Shown here: positions 8,719-19,135 of the stretch, in pieces
Layout of the letters: every line of letters begins with the position of its first letter
Numbering within the stretch: position 1 is the first letter of the stretch
DNA from: Pseudomonadota bacterium
GTDB taxonomy: Bacteria; Pseudomonadota; Alphaproteobacteria; SMXQ01
Direction: 5' to 3'
Length of the DNA: 40,456 nucleotides
NCBI GenBank assembly: GCA_022566265.1
Contig: JADFJG010000018.1
Coordinates: 1-40,456 of the forward strand
Position numbers and translations under genes: made by a program
The notes under the pieces: generated by a model
The model's input: only the letters and a program-made list of their open reading frames with translations
What the model was told of the DNA's origin: nothing
Databases searched by the model: none

Positions 8719-9414
8719 TCACCTGTATTCAGGCCGCAATCCAACTCCAATCGCCCAGATGTAGTGGCACATGGGCGCGTAGCTGGTGTGCAGAACCTCG
8801 TCGTTCATGCCGAACATAAACACGTTCTCGAAGTATCTCTCTGTGACTTCTCGGAGAGTCTTGAAGCTCTTCAGGTTAATGTGCTGAATTCTGCTTCGCT
8901 CCGTTGCGTATTGCGCCGCACTGATGTTCGGCGTTCCGGTGATCAAGACACCGGATGGCACAAGGCATCGAACAATATTGTCCATAAAAGCCTTCTCGGA
9001 TTCCGGCTCCAGATGTTCGATGACATCAATGGAAAAGGCTGCATCGATTTTAACACTCGGTCGCTTCTGAGTGACATCAGCAAGCTCGTAGGTGACGTTC
9101 GTCAAATGGGCGAGGCGCTTGGGGTTGCTCTCGATGTGGCGCGGCTCCCAGTCGACGCAGTGCAGATGGCCTACCGCCTGGGCCACAATCGAAATGCCAA
9201 AACCGTCACCGCAGCCGACTTCCATCGCCCGCGCCTTGCCTTCGAGCATCTTCGCGCAAAATTTGTAGCGCGAGAGCACAAAGACCAAGTGTTTGGGGTC
9301 ATGGACCATGCTATAGGACGTCCATGGGCCGAGACGCACCTCTTCAATGTCGAACTGCGGACCAGCGCCCAGTTCGTACGCTTCCTTTGCCGAGATCTTT
9401 TTGCTCTTTTTCAT
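8719..9414 (-). CDS. Class I SAM-dependent methyltransferase
   Basis: This 231-residue protein has SAM motif I in AMEVGCGDGFGISIVAQ near residue 65. The strand-2 aspartate is in HCVDWEP. FSIDVIEHLEPESE and CLVPSGVLITGTPN follow, as in UbiG/Methyltransf_23-type enzymes. The start is fixed by an ATGA overlap with the stop of the upstream SDR; the ORF track starts seven codons too early. The N-terminus is Lys-rich (MKKSKKISAKEA). The gap of about 150 bp to the TPP enzyme is larger than elsewhere in this block. Confidence 0.84.
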   Translation of the reverse strand: MKKSKKISAKEAYELGAGPQFDIEEVRLGPWTSYSMVHDPKHLVFVLSRYKFCAKMLEGKARAMEVGCGDGFGISIVAQAVGHLHCVDWEPRHIESNPKRLAHLTNVTYELADVTQKRPSVKIDAAFSIDVIEHLEPESEKAFMDNIVRCLVPSGVLITGTPNISAAQYATERSRIQHINLKSFKTLREVTERYFENVFMFGMNDEVLHTSYAPMCHYIWAIGVGLRPEYR

Positions 9415-10235
9415 GCGATGTCGTCGCCCCTCCAATCGTTTAAGTATCGTCGCAACTTGAACATGTCCGGTGTACTCGACAGTTTCTCGCCGAGGCGCCG
9501 CTCGCCCCAGATATCATTGACCACGCTAAAATTCCTGCCGCTGACCACATCCCGGGGCTGGGCGATTGCCCAGTCGAGGAAATCCAGGATCTGACTCATG
9601 GGCGTGCATTCATCACTGTTGAGCTTCTGCAATGTCCTCTGATAGTTCGACCCGGCTTTCTCGCCCGCTCTCAGGGTTTCCGCGTGGATTTTCGTGTCGG
9701 CCCAGCCCGGGCCAACAATCACGAACCGCGCGTCCGAGACCTCGGCGTCGAGCAGTTCGCACATCTTGATCTGGCCGATCTTGGAGACGATCTCTGCCGA
9801 GTAATTGCGCGGCGCGTTGTTCGTTCCCGGCCCGGCAAACAGGATGACGATGGAAAGCTGCTCTGTCCCTCGGCGGCGCATTGGCAGGAGCGCATGCGCG
9901 AAGCGCATCTGCTGGGTCAAATTCACGCTCACTGACCGCTCCCACTCGTCGAAATCACATTCGAGGAACGGTGCGATTGGCTCCATGGTCGCCGGACAGA
10001 TCATGAGGACATCCCAAACGGGCGCGGCGCGCACAAGATCGGTGCAAGCCTTCTTGACGGACGGGATGTCCGTCAAGTCACAGGGAACCAAAGTGGCGCC
10101 AGTCTCCGCCAGTTCGGCTGTGGCAGAGGACGGTGTTCGATAGGTTCCTGCCACCGACCAGCCGCGAGCCAGCCAACGCCGGCCAGCAGCGGTCCCGATA
10201 TCACTCGATATGGAGATAATGAGGCGCGTGCTCAA
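9411..10235 (-). CDS. Short-chain dehydrogenase/reductase family protein with an altered active site
   Basis: The 274-residue sequence follows the SDR fold: an N-terminal beta-strand and nucleotide loop (ISISSDIGTAAGRRW), VPCDLTD at strand 3, SVNLTQQM at helix 4, and a proline-glycine motif VGPGWADTKIH. The first glycine of the usual TGxxxGIG loop is serine. The position expected for the catalytic tyrosine of YxxxK is Glu148 in NYSAEIVSKIG; Tyr145 lies three residues earlier. It may be a reductase with an altered site or a non-catalytic partner. It begins with TTG overlapping the upstream stop (TTGA) and ends in an ATGA overlap with the methyltransferase, so it is well embedded in the operon. 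Confidence 0.8.
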   Translation of the reverse strand: MSTRLIISISSDIGTAAGRRWLARGWSVAGTYRTPSSATAELAETGATLVPCDLTDIPSVKKACTDLVRAAPVWDVLMICPATMEPIAPFLECDFDEWERSVSVNLTQQMRFAHALLPMRRRGTEQLSIVILFAGPGTNNAPRNYSAEIVSKIGQIKMCELLDAEVSDARFVIVGPGWADTKIHAETLRAGEKAGSNYQRTLQKLNSDECTPMSQILDFLDWAIAQPRDVVSGRNFSVVNDIWGERRLGEKLSSTPDMFKLRRYLNDWRGDDIA

Positions 10236-11224
10236 GGCTTGTGCCTGTACTCAAGCGGTTGTTCCTTGACCCGGTCCCAGTTCGCCTCCACCCAGTCGAC
10301 CACCTCCGCGATGCCGTCCCCGAAATCGATAGCGGGACGCCAGCCGAGCTCGCTCCGCGCCTTGGCCGAATCGATGACGTAGGCGGCATCCTGGCCCGGC
10401 CGTTCGGCGACGGTCTCAACGCAATCGGCGATTTCCCGTCCCATGCGCTCACAAACGGCGCCGACGACATCGGCGATGGCGATGCCGCCATCGGGCGACA
10501 GGTGATAGCGCTCGCCCACGCGCCCTCCTTTGAGGACGGCCAACTCGCCCAGCGAGACATCGCGCACATGGATATAGGATTTGACGGCGCCGCCGCCGCC
10601 ATGAAGCTGAATGCGCTTGCCGAGCTTCACGTAGATCGCGGTGCGCGGGATGATCTTGAACAATTGCTGGCGGGCGCCGTAAACATTGGTCGCCCGGACG
10701 GTGAGAACGGGAAACCCGTACTCCTTGTGATAGACGGAAAGCAGCATGTCCGCCGCCGCCTTGGAGGCGGCGTAGGGCGTGCTGGGATTGTCCGGCGTCT
10801 CCTCCGTCACCAGACCGGCGCAATGGCCGTAGGCCTCGGGCGAGGAGATATGAAGGTACCGCCCGGGGTAGTCCTGGCGGCGCAAATGGTTGACCAGGCG
10901 CGCCAGCGCCACCGTGTTGGTCTCGAACCACTGCTCGGGGCTCTCCCAGCTCGGCGCGACCTCGCTCTGGGCGGCGAAATTGACGATGGCGTCGGGCCGT
11001 TCCCGGTCCAGCAGGTCGATCAGCGCGTCCATGTCATGGTTCATGTCGAGTTGGAAGAAGCGAAGCCGCGAGAGATCGTTCCGCGCCTTGTAGCGCAGGA
11101 AGAAATCGGGCTTTTCGGGGGACCGGCTGATGGCGAGGATTTCGCTCTTGGGATCGTCGAGCAGGAGATCGACGAAATCCTGGCCGGAAAAGCTGTTGCT
11201 GCCAAGCACGGCGATCTTCGGCAT
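10232..11224 (-). CDS. NAD-dependent sugar epimerase/dehydratase (extended SDR)
   Basis: This 330-residue extended SDR resembles nucleotide-sugar 4,6-dehydratases. The NAD loop is VLGSNSFSGQDFVDLLL. The active site shows ISSPEAYG, which keeps the catalytic Glu of dehydratases, and PYAASKAAADMLL, the YxxxK. TVRATNVYGARQQLFKIIPR and YIHVRDVS follow, as in the dTDP-glucose and GDP-mannose dehydratase families. The ORF track adds 64 spurious residues. The ATG at 11224 overlaps the E1-beta stop (TGATG). It probably makes a 4-keto-6-deoxy nucleotide sugar, or epimerises one; the nucleotide base is not evident. Confidence 0.87.
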   Translation of the reverse strand: MPKIAVLGSNSFSGQDFVDLLLDDPKSEILAISRSPEKPDFFLRYKARNDLSRLRFFQLDMNHDMDALIDLLDRERPDAIVNFAAQSEVAPSWESPEQWFETNTVALARLVNHLRRQDYPGRYLHISSPEAYGHCAGLVTEETPDNPSTPYAASKAAADMLLSVYHKEYGFPVLTVRATNVYGARQQLFKIIPRTAIYVKLGKRIQLHGGGGAVKSYIHVRDVSLGELAVLKGGRVGERYHLSPDGGIAIADVVGAVCERMGREIADCVETVAERPGQDAAYVIDSAKARSELGWRPAIDFGDGIAEVVDWVEANWDRVKEQPLEYRHKP

Positions 11225-12270
11225 CAGAAGGGCCCGGTGAAGCCGGGATCGGGCACGTCGAGCGGCCCATCGGCGGGCGGCATCGCCACCGGGCCGCGGT
11301 CCAGCATCTCCATGACGGCGGTAACGATGTCGCCGGCGCGCGGATAGTAGTGCCGGGCCAGCGCCGGCGAGGTCGGTGTCGGGATGTCGGGAAGGCCGAT
11401 GCGGCGCGGCGGGCAAATGAGCCGGTCGAAGGCCCGTTCGACGATTTGGGACACGATCTCGCCGCCGAACCCGCCGGTCACGCCGCCGGTATCGGCGACG
11501 AGGAGACGGCCGGTGCGGCGGACCGACGCGATGACGGTCTCGGCGTCGAAGGGGCGCAGGCTGCGCAGATCGATGACTTCGGCCGATATGCCGTGTCCGG
11601 CCAGGACCTCGGCGGCGCGCATCGCCTCGATCGTCATGTAGGAGATGCCGACGAGGGTGATGTCCTCTCCCTCGCGGAGACGCCGCGCCTCGCCGATGGG
11701 GACGCGGTAGGGCTCCTCGGGCACCTCGCCCTTGGTGCCGTGGAGCCAGCGGTGCTCGAGATATATCACCGGATTGTCGTCCTCGACGGCGGCGATCAGC
11801 AGCCCCTTGGCGTCATAAGCCGTCGCCGGCATCACCACCTTGAGGCCCGGCACGTGGGCGAACCACGCCTGCAGGCTCTGGGAATGTTGGGGTCCCTGGC
11901 CCCAGCCCCGCCCGATGACCATGCGGACGACGAGGGGCACGCTGGCCTCGCCGCCGAACATGTAATGAAATTTCGCCGCCTGGTTGACCAGTTGCTCGAT
12001 CGACAACAGCGCGAAGTCCAGGCGCTGGTGGGTGAGGATCGGCCGCATGCCGACGATGGCAGCGCCGATGGCGACGCCGGTCATGGCGTTCTCGGACGTC
12101 GGCATGTCCATCACCCGGGCGCCGTGGCGCTCCTTGAGCCCCAGCGTGGTGCCGAAGACGCCCTTGGGGTCGGGGACGCCGAGGCCCATGAGGTAGACGT
12201 TGGCATCGGCGGCGAGGCACTGGTCGGTCGCCTCGCATATGGCCTCGGCGTAGGTGATGACGCGGCTCAC
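11224..12270 (-). CDS. TPP-dependent E1 component, beta subunit (transketolase-like)
   Basis: This 348-residue protein matches the beta subunit of 2-oxoacid dehydrogenase E1 enzymes (Transket_pyr plus Transketolase_C). The opening is ITYAEAICEATDQCL, with MPTSENAMTGVAIGAAIVGMRP carrying the catalytic-site Glu and YLEHRWLHG near residue 170. The C-terminal domain includes EVIDLRSLRPFD and LLVADTGG. It normally pairs with E1-alpha to decarboxylate a 2-oxoacid and pass the acyl unit to lipoyl E2. No E2 or E3 gene is present; it is encoded among sugar enzymes instead. It starts with GTG in a GTGA overlap with the alpha subunit, consistent with a heterotetramer made in equal amounts. Confidence 0.88.
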   Translation of the reverse strand: MSRVITYAEAICEATDQCLAADANVYLMGLGVPDPKGVFGTTLGLKERHGARVMDMPTSENAMTGVAIGAAIVGMRPILTHQRLDFALLSIEQLVNQAAKFHYMFGGEASVPLVVRMVIGRGWGQGPQHSQSLQAWFAHVPGLKVVMPATAYDAKGLLIAAVEDDNPVIYLEHRWLHGTKGEVPEEPYRVPIGEARRLREGEDITLVGISYMTIEAMRAAEVLAGHGISAEVIDLRSLRPFDAETVIASVRRTGRLLVADTGGVTGGFGGEIVSQIVERAFDRLICPPRRIGLPDIPTPTSPALARHYYPRAGDIVTAVMEMLDRGPVAMPPADGPLDVPDPGFTGPF

Positions 12271-13253
12271 CGGCTCTCACTCGCGTAGATTTCGGTCGAC
12301 ATCTCTTCCGCCGGCGGAAAGGCGCTCTCCTCGGCGAAGGTGAAGGCGTCCCGCACTTCCTTGTCGATGTCCTCTTCCAAGTCCCCAAGGACGCCCTCTT
12401 CCACCCGGTGATCGTTCAGCAGTCTGGCGCGGTGGGTCGCGATCGGGCAGCGGGAAAGCCAAGCCTCGAATTCCTCTGGCGCGCGGTAGCCGATGTCGTT
12501 GTCGAGGTTGGGGCCGCAGTGCTCGCGCCAGCGGTAGGTGGCGAACTCGAGGAACACCGGACCGTCGCCGGCGCGCAAACTTTCGACGGCGTCCAGCGCC
12601 GCCACATGGACGGCCTCGGCGTCGTTACCGTCCAGGGCGTCGGCGGTGATGCCGTGGCCGCGCGCGAGCGCGACGATCGGGCGTCCCTCGGGCTGGCGCA
12701 CGGACAGTGGCGAATAGACCGAATAGAGGTTGTTCTCGCAGACCAAGAGCACCGCAAGCCGGTGGGTCGCCGCGAAGTTCAGGCTTTCATGGAAGATGCC
12801 GGTCTCGACGGCGGCGTCGCCGAAGAAGGCGACAGCGATGCCGGTCTCTCCCCTGAGCTTGGCCGCCAGCGCCACGCCGACGGCCATGGCGATGGTGCCG
12901 CCGACGATGGGCGTGGCGCCGAGGAAACCGGCGGCGCGGTCGATGAGGTGCATGGAGCCGCCCTTGCCGCCGCTGCACCCCGAAGCCTTGCCGTAAATCT
13001 CCGCCATCATCGCCTTGAGATCGCCGCCCTTGGCGAGGTAATGGCCGTGGGATCGGTGGCCGCTGACGATTTGATCATCACCTTCGAGAGCCTGACAGAC
13101 CCCCGCCGCCACCGCCTCCTGTCCGATGCAGAGATGGACGGGACAGCGCATCCGTTGTTCGCCATAACGCTCGACGATCGCTTCCTCGACGCGGCGGATG
13201 CGCCGCATCGTCCGGTAAAGGGCAAGCGCCGTTTCGGCCGATACCGCCGTCAC
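12267..13253 (-). CDS. TPP-dependent E1 component, alpha subunit
   Basis: This 328-residue protein corresponds to the E1-alpha family. It begins LYRTMRRIRRVEEAI, followed by HLCIGQEAVAAGVC, GHRSHGHYLAKGGD and GGKGGSMHLID. The TPP motif is FFGDAAVETGIFHESLN with the ENN about 30 residues on. It ends at the GTGA overlap with the beta subunit. The ORF track runs 330 codons too far upstream over the epimerase. The GTG at 13253, 11 bp after the epimerase stop, is the likely start; a TTG at 13268 is the alternative. Without E2/E3 nearby, the pair may transfer an activated two-carbon or acyl unit to a sugar or an amino sugar. Confidence 0.88.
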   Translation of the reverse strand: MTAVSAETALALYRTMRRIRRVEEAIVERYGEQRMRCPVHLCIGQEAVAAGVCQALEGDDQIVSGHRSHGHYLAKGGDLKAMMAEIYGKASGCSGGKGGSMHLIDRAAGFLGATPIVGGTIAMAVGVALAAKLRGETGIAVAFFGDAAVETGIFHESLNFAATHRLAVLLVCENNLYSVYSPLSVRQPEGRPIVALARGHGITADALDGNDAEAVHVAALDAVESLRAGDGPVFLEFATYRWREHCGPNLDNDIGYRAPEEFEAWLSRCPIATHRARLLNDHRVEEGVLGDLEEDIDKEVRDAFTFAEESAFPPAEEMSTEIYASESR

Positions 13254-13264
13254 GCCGGATGGGT

Positions 13265-14278
13265 TCAACTTAGGTCGCACGCCTGCATCGTGCGGATGTT
13301 GTAATAGCGGACCCCGTTCATCGGATCGGGCAGCCGGCCGGTCCTGAAGGCGTCGACCAGCCCCTTCACCGCGTCCTCGACGGTGCGCTTGGGAGTGAAG
13401 CCGAGCTCCCTGCGGATCTTGTCGGAAGAGATGTGGTAGGACCGGTTGTCGTCCGTCGGCTCGACATCGAGCGCGACGCCATCGCCGACCACGCCCCGCA
13501 CCGATCTCGCGATATCCATCACCGAGCGGTTCTCGTATCCGGCGTTGTAGATCTTGCCGTCGATCGTCTCGTCGGCGGTCTCGAGGCATTCGACATAGAG
13601 GTCCGTCATGTCGTCGATGTGGATGTTGGGGCGCAACTGTTCGCCGCCGAACACCTTGATCCGCCCATTGTTGACGGCGTGGTTGGTGAGGATATTGACG
13701 ATGACGTCGAGCCGCTGGCGCGGCGCATAACCGCAAACCGTCGCCGGGCGCAGCGTCAGGGTGACGAAACCCGGCGCCCGTTCCTCCTCCAACACCTCTT
13801 CGCACATCGCCTTGTATTTCGAATAATCCGTCAACGGTTTCAGCGCCATGTCCTCGGTGATGTCGGGCTCGTCCTTGAGGCCGTAGACGCTCGACGACGA
13901 GGCGTAGATGAATCGCTTGGCGCCCGCGTCCCGCGCCGCCCGGACCAGCGGGCGAAAGGCGTCGAAATTTATCGACTTGCCGAGTTCCGGGTCGAGCTCG
14001 AAGGACGGGTCGTTGGATATGCAGGCGAGATGGATCACCGCATCGCAGCCGGTGAGCGCCCGGGCCACCGTTTCCGGGTCGCGGAGATCGCCCTTGATCT
14101 CGGTCAGGCGCGGGTGCCCGGCGACCGGGGCCAGCACGTCTTCGCCGTAGAGGTAGAGGTCGAGCACCGTGACCCCGTGGCCGGCCCCGAGCAGCTTGGG
14201 CACCAAGGCGCTGCCGACATAGCCGGCGCCTCCGGTGAGGAGGACGTTCCATTTCCGGGGCTCCGTCACGCCGCTCAC
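13265..14278 (-). CDS. NAD-dependent sugar epimerase (extended SDR)
   Basis: This 337-residue extended SDR has the NAD loop LLTGGAGYVGSALVPKLL. The active-site serine is in YASSSSVYGL, and YSKYK supplies the YxxxK. LRPATVCGYAPRQR and NIHIDDMTDLYV follow, matching GalE-like and NDP-sugar epimerase enzymes. Translation probably starts at the GTG at 14278, whose GTGA overlaps the stop of the kinase fusion, giving MSGVTEPRKWN. The longer ORF in the track is an artefact. Tightly coupled to the adenylyltransferase-kinase gene, it is a candidate epimerase for the heptose-like or other sugar made by that enzyme. Confidence 0.86.
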   Translation of the reverse strand: MSGVTEPRKWNVLLTGGAGYVGSALVPKLLGAGHGVTVLDLYLYGEDVLAPVAGHPRLTEIKGDLRDPETVARALTGCDAVIHLACISNDPSFELDPELGKSINFDAFRPLVRAARDAGAKRFIYASSSSVYGLKDEPDITEDMALKPLTDYSKYKAMCEEVLEEERAPGFVTLTLRPATVCGYAPRQRLDVIVNILTNHAVNNGRIKVFGGEQLRPNIHIDDMTDLYVECLETADETIDGKIYNAGYENRSVMDIARSVRGVVGDGVALDVEPTDDNRSYHISSDKIRRELGFTPKRTVEDAVKGLVDAFRTGRLPDPMNGVRYYNIRTMQACDLS

Positions 14279-15834
14279 TTCAGCAGGGAGGTGATGTATT
14301 TCACCAGTTGGGGTTTCTCGACCGAGGACCGGTGGCCGACGATGCCGACCTTGATCGCGCCGACGGCGTTGCCGATGAACCCCGCCATGTCCAGCGGTAT
14401 GCCCGAGGCGGCAAGGGGCGAGGTCACCGCGAGGAAGGCGTCGCCGGCGCCGATGGTATCGACCACCGTTCGCGTGAATGCGGGGATCATTCGCAGCGGC
14501 CGGTCCGGTTCGAACACGGCGCAGCCGTGATCGCCGTAAGTGACGATGAAGCGTGGGCAGTCGATGCGGGTGGCCAGACCGTCCCGCAGCACCCGGTCGA
14601 TATCGCCGTGCTTGTCGCCGGCGGCGAGCCGCGCCTCGGGCGCGTCGAGGCACATATAGTCGGCGGACGGATACTTGGTGATGGGGTTGAAGCCCTGGTT
14701 GCCGCTGTTGGTCTGGGCGTTGACCGCGAGAAACCTGGAGTCCCGCCGCAATACCTCGACCGTCGAGCCGCCGATCAGGCCGTGGCCGAAGTCGGTGACG
14801 ATCACCAGGTCGTATCCGCCGGCGCGCTCGGCGATCAGGCGGTCGAGCTCGGCCCTTTGCTCGTCCGCCAGCGCCGTGTCGTCCATGTAATAGACCTCGA
14901 ACAGCTTGCGGAAATAACTCTGTTCGACGAAGCGGCGCTTGCGTGTCGTCGGCACGCCGGACCGATAGAGCGGCGTCAGCGTGACATTCGGTTTCAGGCA
15001 GCCGCGCACCAGTTCCTCGTAGGGGTCGCCCTCGCCGAGCGCGGTCAGTATCTCCACCTCGCGGCAGAACCCCGCCACGTGGTTGGCGGCGGCGAACACG
15101 CCGCCGGCGAAGGCCTCGTCGCTCTTGTGCAGGGTCGTGATGATGTTTTCCTTCCACGACTTGCCAAGCGCGTTGACATAGCTGTACTCGTCGACGATGG
15201 CGTCGCCGACAAGCAGGACCCGGAGATCGGCGATGCCCTCGATCGCTTCCAGGGCATGATCGAGATATCGTCCGCCCTCGCGGCGTTCCTCCAGATAATC
15301 GCGCAGTTCCGGTTCGTAGACGTCCAAGTGCCGGTTGATGAGCGCCGAGGCGCTGAACACGATCTCGTCGGTGAAGACGATGCGCCCGCCATGCTCCTCC
15401 ACCGCCAGGCGTTCGCCGGTGATCTTGCCGGTGACATCGTCTTCCTCGCGCGCGTATTCCGAGCCCTTGAGATAGACCGCGGGCTTGACGGCGTGAATCG
15501 CGGGCTCGGCGCTGGCTGCGTCATTGATGCCGACGTAATCGACGATCTCGAGGGAAGCCAGCGTCTCCGCCCGGATCTCGGCGGCGAACACCGGCCGGTC
15601 CGGGCCCTTGCCGACGAACCGGTCGGCCGTGACCGTCACCATGAGGACATCGCCCTCGCGCCGGCCCGCCTCGAGGTGGCGGATATGGCCGTGGTGCAGG
15701 ACGTCGAACACGCCATGGGCGAGGACGACGGCCTTGCCTTCCTTGCGCGCGGCTGCCGCGATGGTGGCAAGCTCGTCCAAGGGCCGGACCTTGCCGGAGG
15801 CCTTTACCATCTCTGGTTCGGGTTGCGTCGTCAT
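14275..15834 (-). CDS. Bifunctional nucleotidyltransferase / PfkB sugar kinase, HldE (RfaE)-like but with reversed domain order
   Basis: This 519-residue protein has two domains. The N-terminal one is a cytidylyltransferase-fold nucleotidyltransferase (VLAHGVFDVLHHGHIRHL, HxGH at about 47-50, and VYLKGSEYA). The C-terminal one, about residue 200 onward, is a PfkB/ribokinase kinase with VLLVGDAIVDEYSYV at its start and the catalytic DTIGAGDAF at 459-467. E. coli HldE makes ADP-heptose with the kinase first and the adenylyltransferase second; here the order is swapped. The reaction is presumably phosphorylation of a sugar phosphate and activation with a nucleotide. It is coupled by ATGA and GTGA overlaps to epimerases on both sides, and a GmhA-like isomerase lies near 26.5 kb. 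Confidence 0.85.
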   Translation of the reverse strand: MTTQPEPEMVKASGKVRPLDELATIAAAARKEGKAVVLAHGVFDVLHHGHIRHLEAGRREGDVLMVTVTADRFVGKGPDRPVFAAEIRAETLASLEIVDYVGINDAASAEPAIHAVKPAVYLKGSEYAREEDDVTGKITGERLAVEEHGGRIVFTDEIVFSASALINRHLDVYEPELRDYLEERREGGRYLDHALEAIEGIADLRVLLVGDAIVDEYSYVNALGKSWKENIITTLHKSDEAFAGGVFAAANHVAGFCREVEILTALGEGDPYEELVRGCLKPNVTLTPLYRSGVPTTRKRRFVEQSYFRKLFEVYYMDDTALADEQRAELDRLIAERAGGYDLVIVTDFGHGLIGGSTVEVLRRDSRFLAVNAQTNSGNQGFNPITKYPSADYMCLDAPEARLAAGDKHGDIDRVLRDGLATRIDCPRFIVTYGDHGCAVFEPDRPLRMIPAFTRTVVDTIGAGDAFLAVTSPLAASGIPLDMAGFIGNAVGAIKVGIVGHRSSVEKPQLVKYITSLLK

Positions 15835-16828
15835 GGCTTTGCCGCTCCCAGATAGCGGAACCAGTCGGCGGTGGCCTCAACGATGGTTTCGGGTGTCCAT
15901 ACCGGCGCCTCGCGCCAGTACTCGATCTCCTCGACCATCCTTGCCACCCCCTCCTCGAAGGTGATTTTCGGCCCCCAGCCGAGCCGTTCCTCGATCCGCG
16001 TCGTGTCCCCCCAGGTGCGGTCGGGCTCGCCCGGGCGCTTGGGCACATAGATGACCTCGCCGCCCAGGAGTTCGACCAGGCGGTTGACGCTATAGCTGTC
16101 GCCGGATCCGACATTCAGGATTTCGCCCGCGAGGTCGGATCGGGCAGCGAGAATGAACGCCTCGACGACGTCGGTCACGAAGGTGAAATCCCGCGTCTGG
16201 GTGCCGTCGCCGACGACGGTGAAGGGCCGGCCCGCGAGCTTCTGCGCCAGGAACACCCCGAACACGGCGCCGTAGGTGCCCGACGTGCGCGCGCGCGGCC
16301 CGTAGACGTTGAAGAACCGCAACGACACCGCCGGCAGGCCGTAGGTTTGGTGCCAGTGCATCACATACTGCTCGGCGATGTTCTTGGTCAGCGCATAGGG
16401 GTACATGGGCCGGATGGGCGCGCTTTCGGGCGTCGGGAACACGTCCGGGACGCCGTAGCACGATGACGACGCGGCATAGACGAGTCGTTTCACGCCGGCT
16501 GCCCGGGCGGCTTCGAGCACGGCCAGTGTCCCCTCCACGTTGGCGCGGTGATAGGGAACCGGCGCCTGGATCGACGGCACGATGTCGGCGAGCGCCGCCA
16601 GGTGAAAAACCCATTCGGCACCGTCAAAAGCCTTCGCGAGTGCGTCCGGTTCGCAGATATCGCCCTCGATAACTCTGAGCCCAGGTCGATCGCGCAAATG
16701 CGCCAGGTTCTCCGGCCGGCCGGTGCTGAAATCGTCGATCACCGTCACCTCATGGCCGTCGTCGAGCAGACGCTCGACCAAATGGCAGCCGATGAACCCG
16801 GCGCCACCGGTGACCAGGGCGCGGTTGG

Positions 16829-16832
<4 letters not shown>
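15831..16832 (-). CDS. NAD-dependent nucleotide-sugar epimerase (UDP-glucose/GlcNAc 4-epimerase-like)
   Basis: The 333-residue protein has the NAD loop [18 protein letters not shown], the [11 protein letters not shown] stretch after strand 2, and [15 protein letters not shown]. The catalytic region is YAASSSCYG with [11 protein letters not shown] as the Yxxx[20 protein letters not shown] and [12 protein letters not shown] complete the GalE/WbpP/Gne pattern. The ATG at 16832 sits in an ATGA overlap with wzt, and the end overlaps the next gene likewise. It likely interconverts UDP-sugars for the repeat unit. Confidence 0.88.
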
Positions 16833-18228
<1,396 letters not shown>

Positions 18229-18229
<1 letters not shown>

Positions 18230-19089
18230 TAGATGCGGTCCACGAGGTTGCGTTCGGCGCGCACGAAGAACGCCAGGCCGACCGCCAGCATGATCACCGA
18301 GATGACAAGCGGCATCACGAACATGACGACGCCGGGCACCGTGCCGCCGGCCCCGGTCAGCGCCCAGCGGAAGCCTTCGATGATGCCGACCATCGGATTG
18401 AGACCGTAGATAAGCTGGAAGCGCTCGGGCACCAGCGAGGCCGGGTAGATCACCGGCGATGAGAACATCCATATCTGGATGATCAACGGCAGCGCCAGCC
18501 CGATATCGCGATAAAGCGCGTTCAGTGCCGCCCCGAACACGCCGACCGCGAACCCGCAGAACGCCGCGTAAACCACGAATAGTGGCAGCGCCAGGATCGA
18601 CATCGTCGGAACGACGCCGAAAAAGGCCATGAGGCCGAACAGCACCACCAGCGCCAGGATGAAATCGGCCAAGGACACGAACAGGGCCGAGGCCGGCAGC
18701 AGGAGACGCGGGAAGTAAAGCTTGGTCACGATCTCGCGGTTGGCCACCAGGGACTGGCCACCGCCCATCGCCGTCTTGGAGAAGAATTGCCAGGGAACGA
18801 AGCCGGCGAGGAAGAACACCGGATAGGGCAGATCATTGGACGGCACACGAATGAGGTAACCGAGGAAGATGCTGAAGATCAGCGTCATCGCCAGCGGCTC
18901 GAACAGGGCCCAGGCGAGGCCGACCACCGTTTGCTTGTAGCGGACCTTCAAGTCGCGCCACACCAGGATGTGGAGGAAGGCGCGGTAGCGCCACAACTCT
19001 CTGGGGTTGAGCGATGTCAGGTTGCGGTCTGGGCTGATCACCCTTATGTGCGGGGTTCCTTGGTCAGCCGAGGTTTCACTGTCCGTCAT
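18229..19089 (-). CDS. wzm: Polysaccharide ABC exporter permease
   Basis: This 286-residue ABC-2 type membrane protein has six predicted helices. The N-terminal amphipathic segment includes YRAFLHILVWRDLKVRYKQT, the family hallmark before the first helix, and VGLAWALFEPLAMTLIFSIF. Later parts are PYPVFFLAGFVPWQFF and the SSPVIYP motif near residue 215. It pairs with the adjacent ATPase, and the two genes overlap by one base. It begins about 70 bp after the ops-like element, so it is the first gene expected to benefit from antitermination. Confidence 0.93.
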
Positions 19090-19135
19090 GAATTTCTTTT
19101 CAGGTGTCGATTGCTTACGTTGACTGATTTCCGAG

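Noticed and set aside
12267-14252. 661-residue ORF as a single fusion protein
   Set aside because: Its first half is the out-of-frame shadow of the epimerase gene. Only the last 328 residues look like E1-alpha, and the epimerase reads well in its own frame.
18979-18990. Second ops-like 9-mer GCGGTAGCG
   Set aside because: It lies inside wzm on the strand opposite to transcription and lacks the following GT, so it is a coincidence of codon usage.
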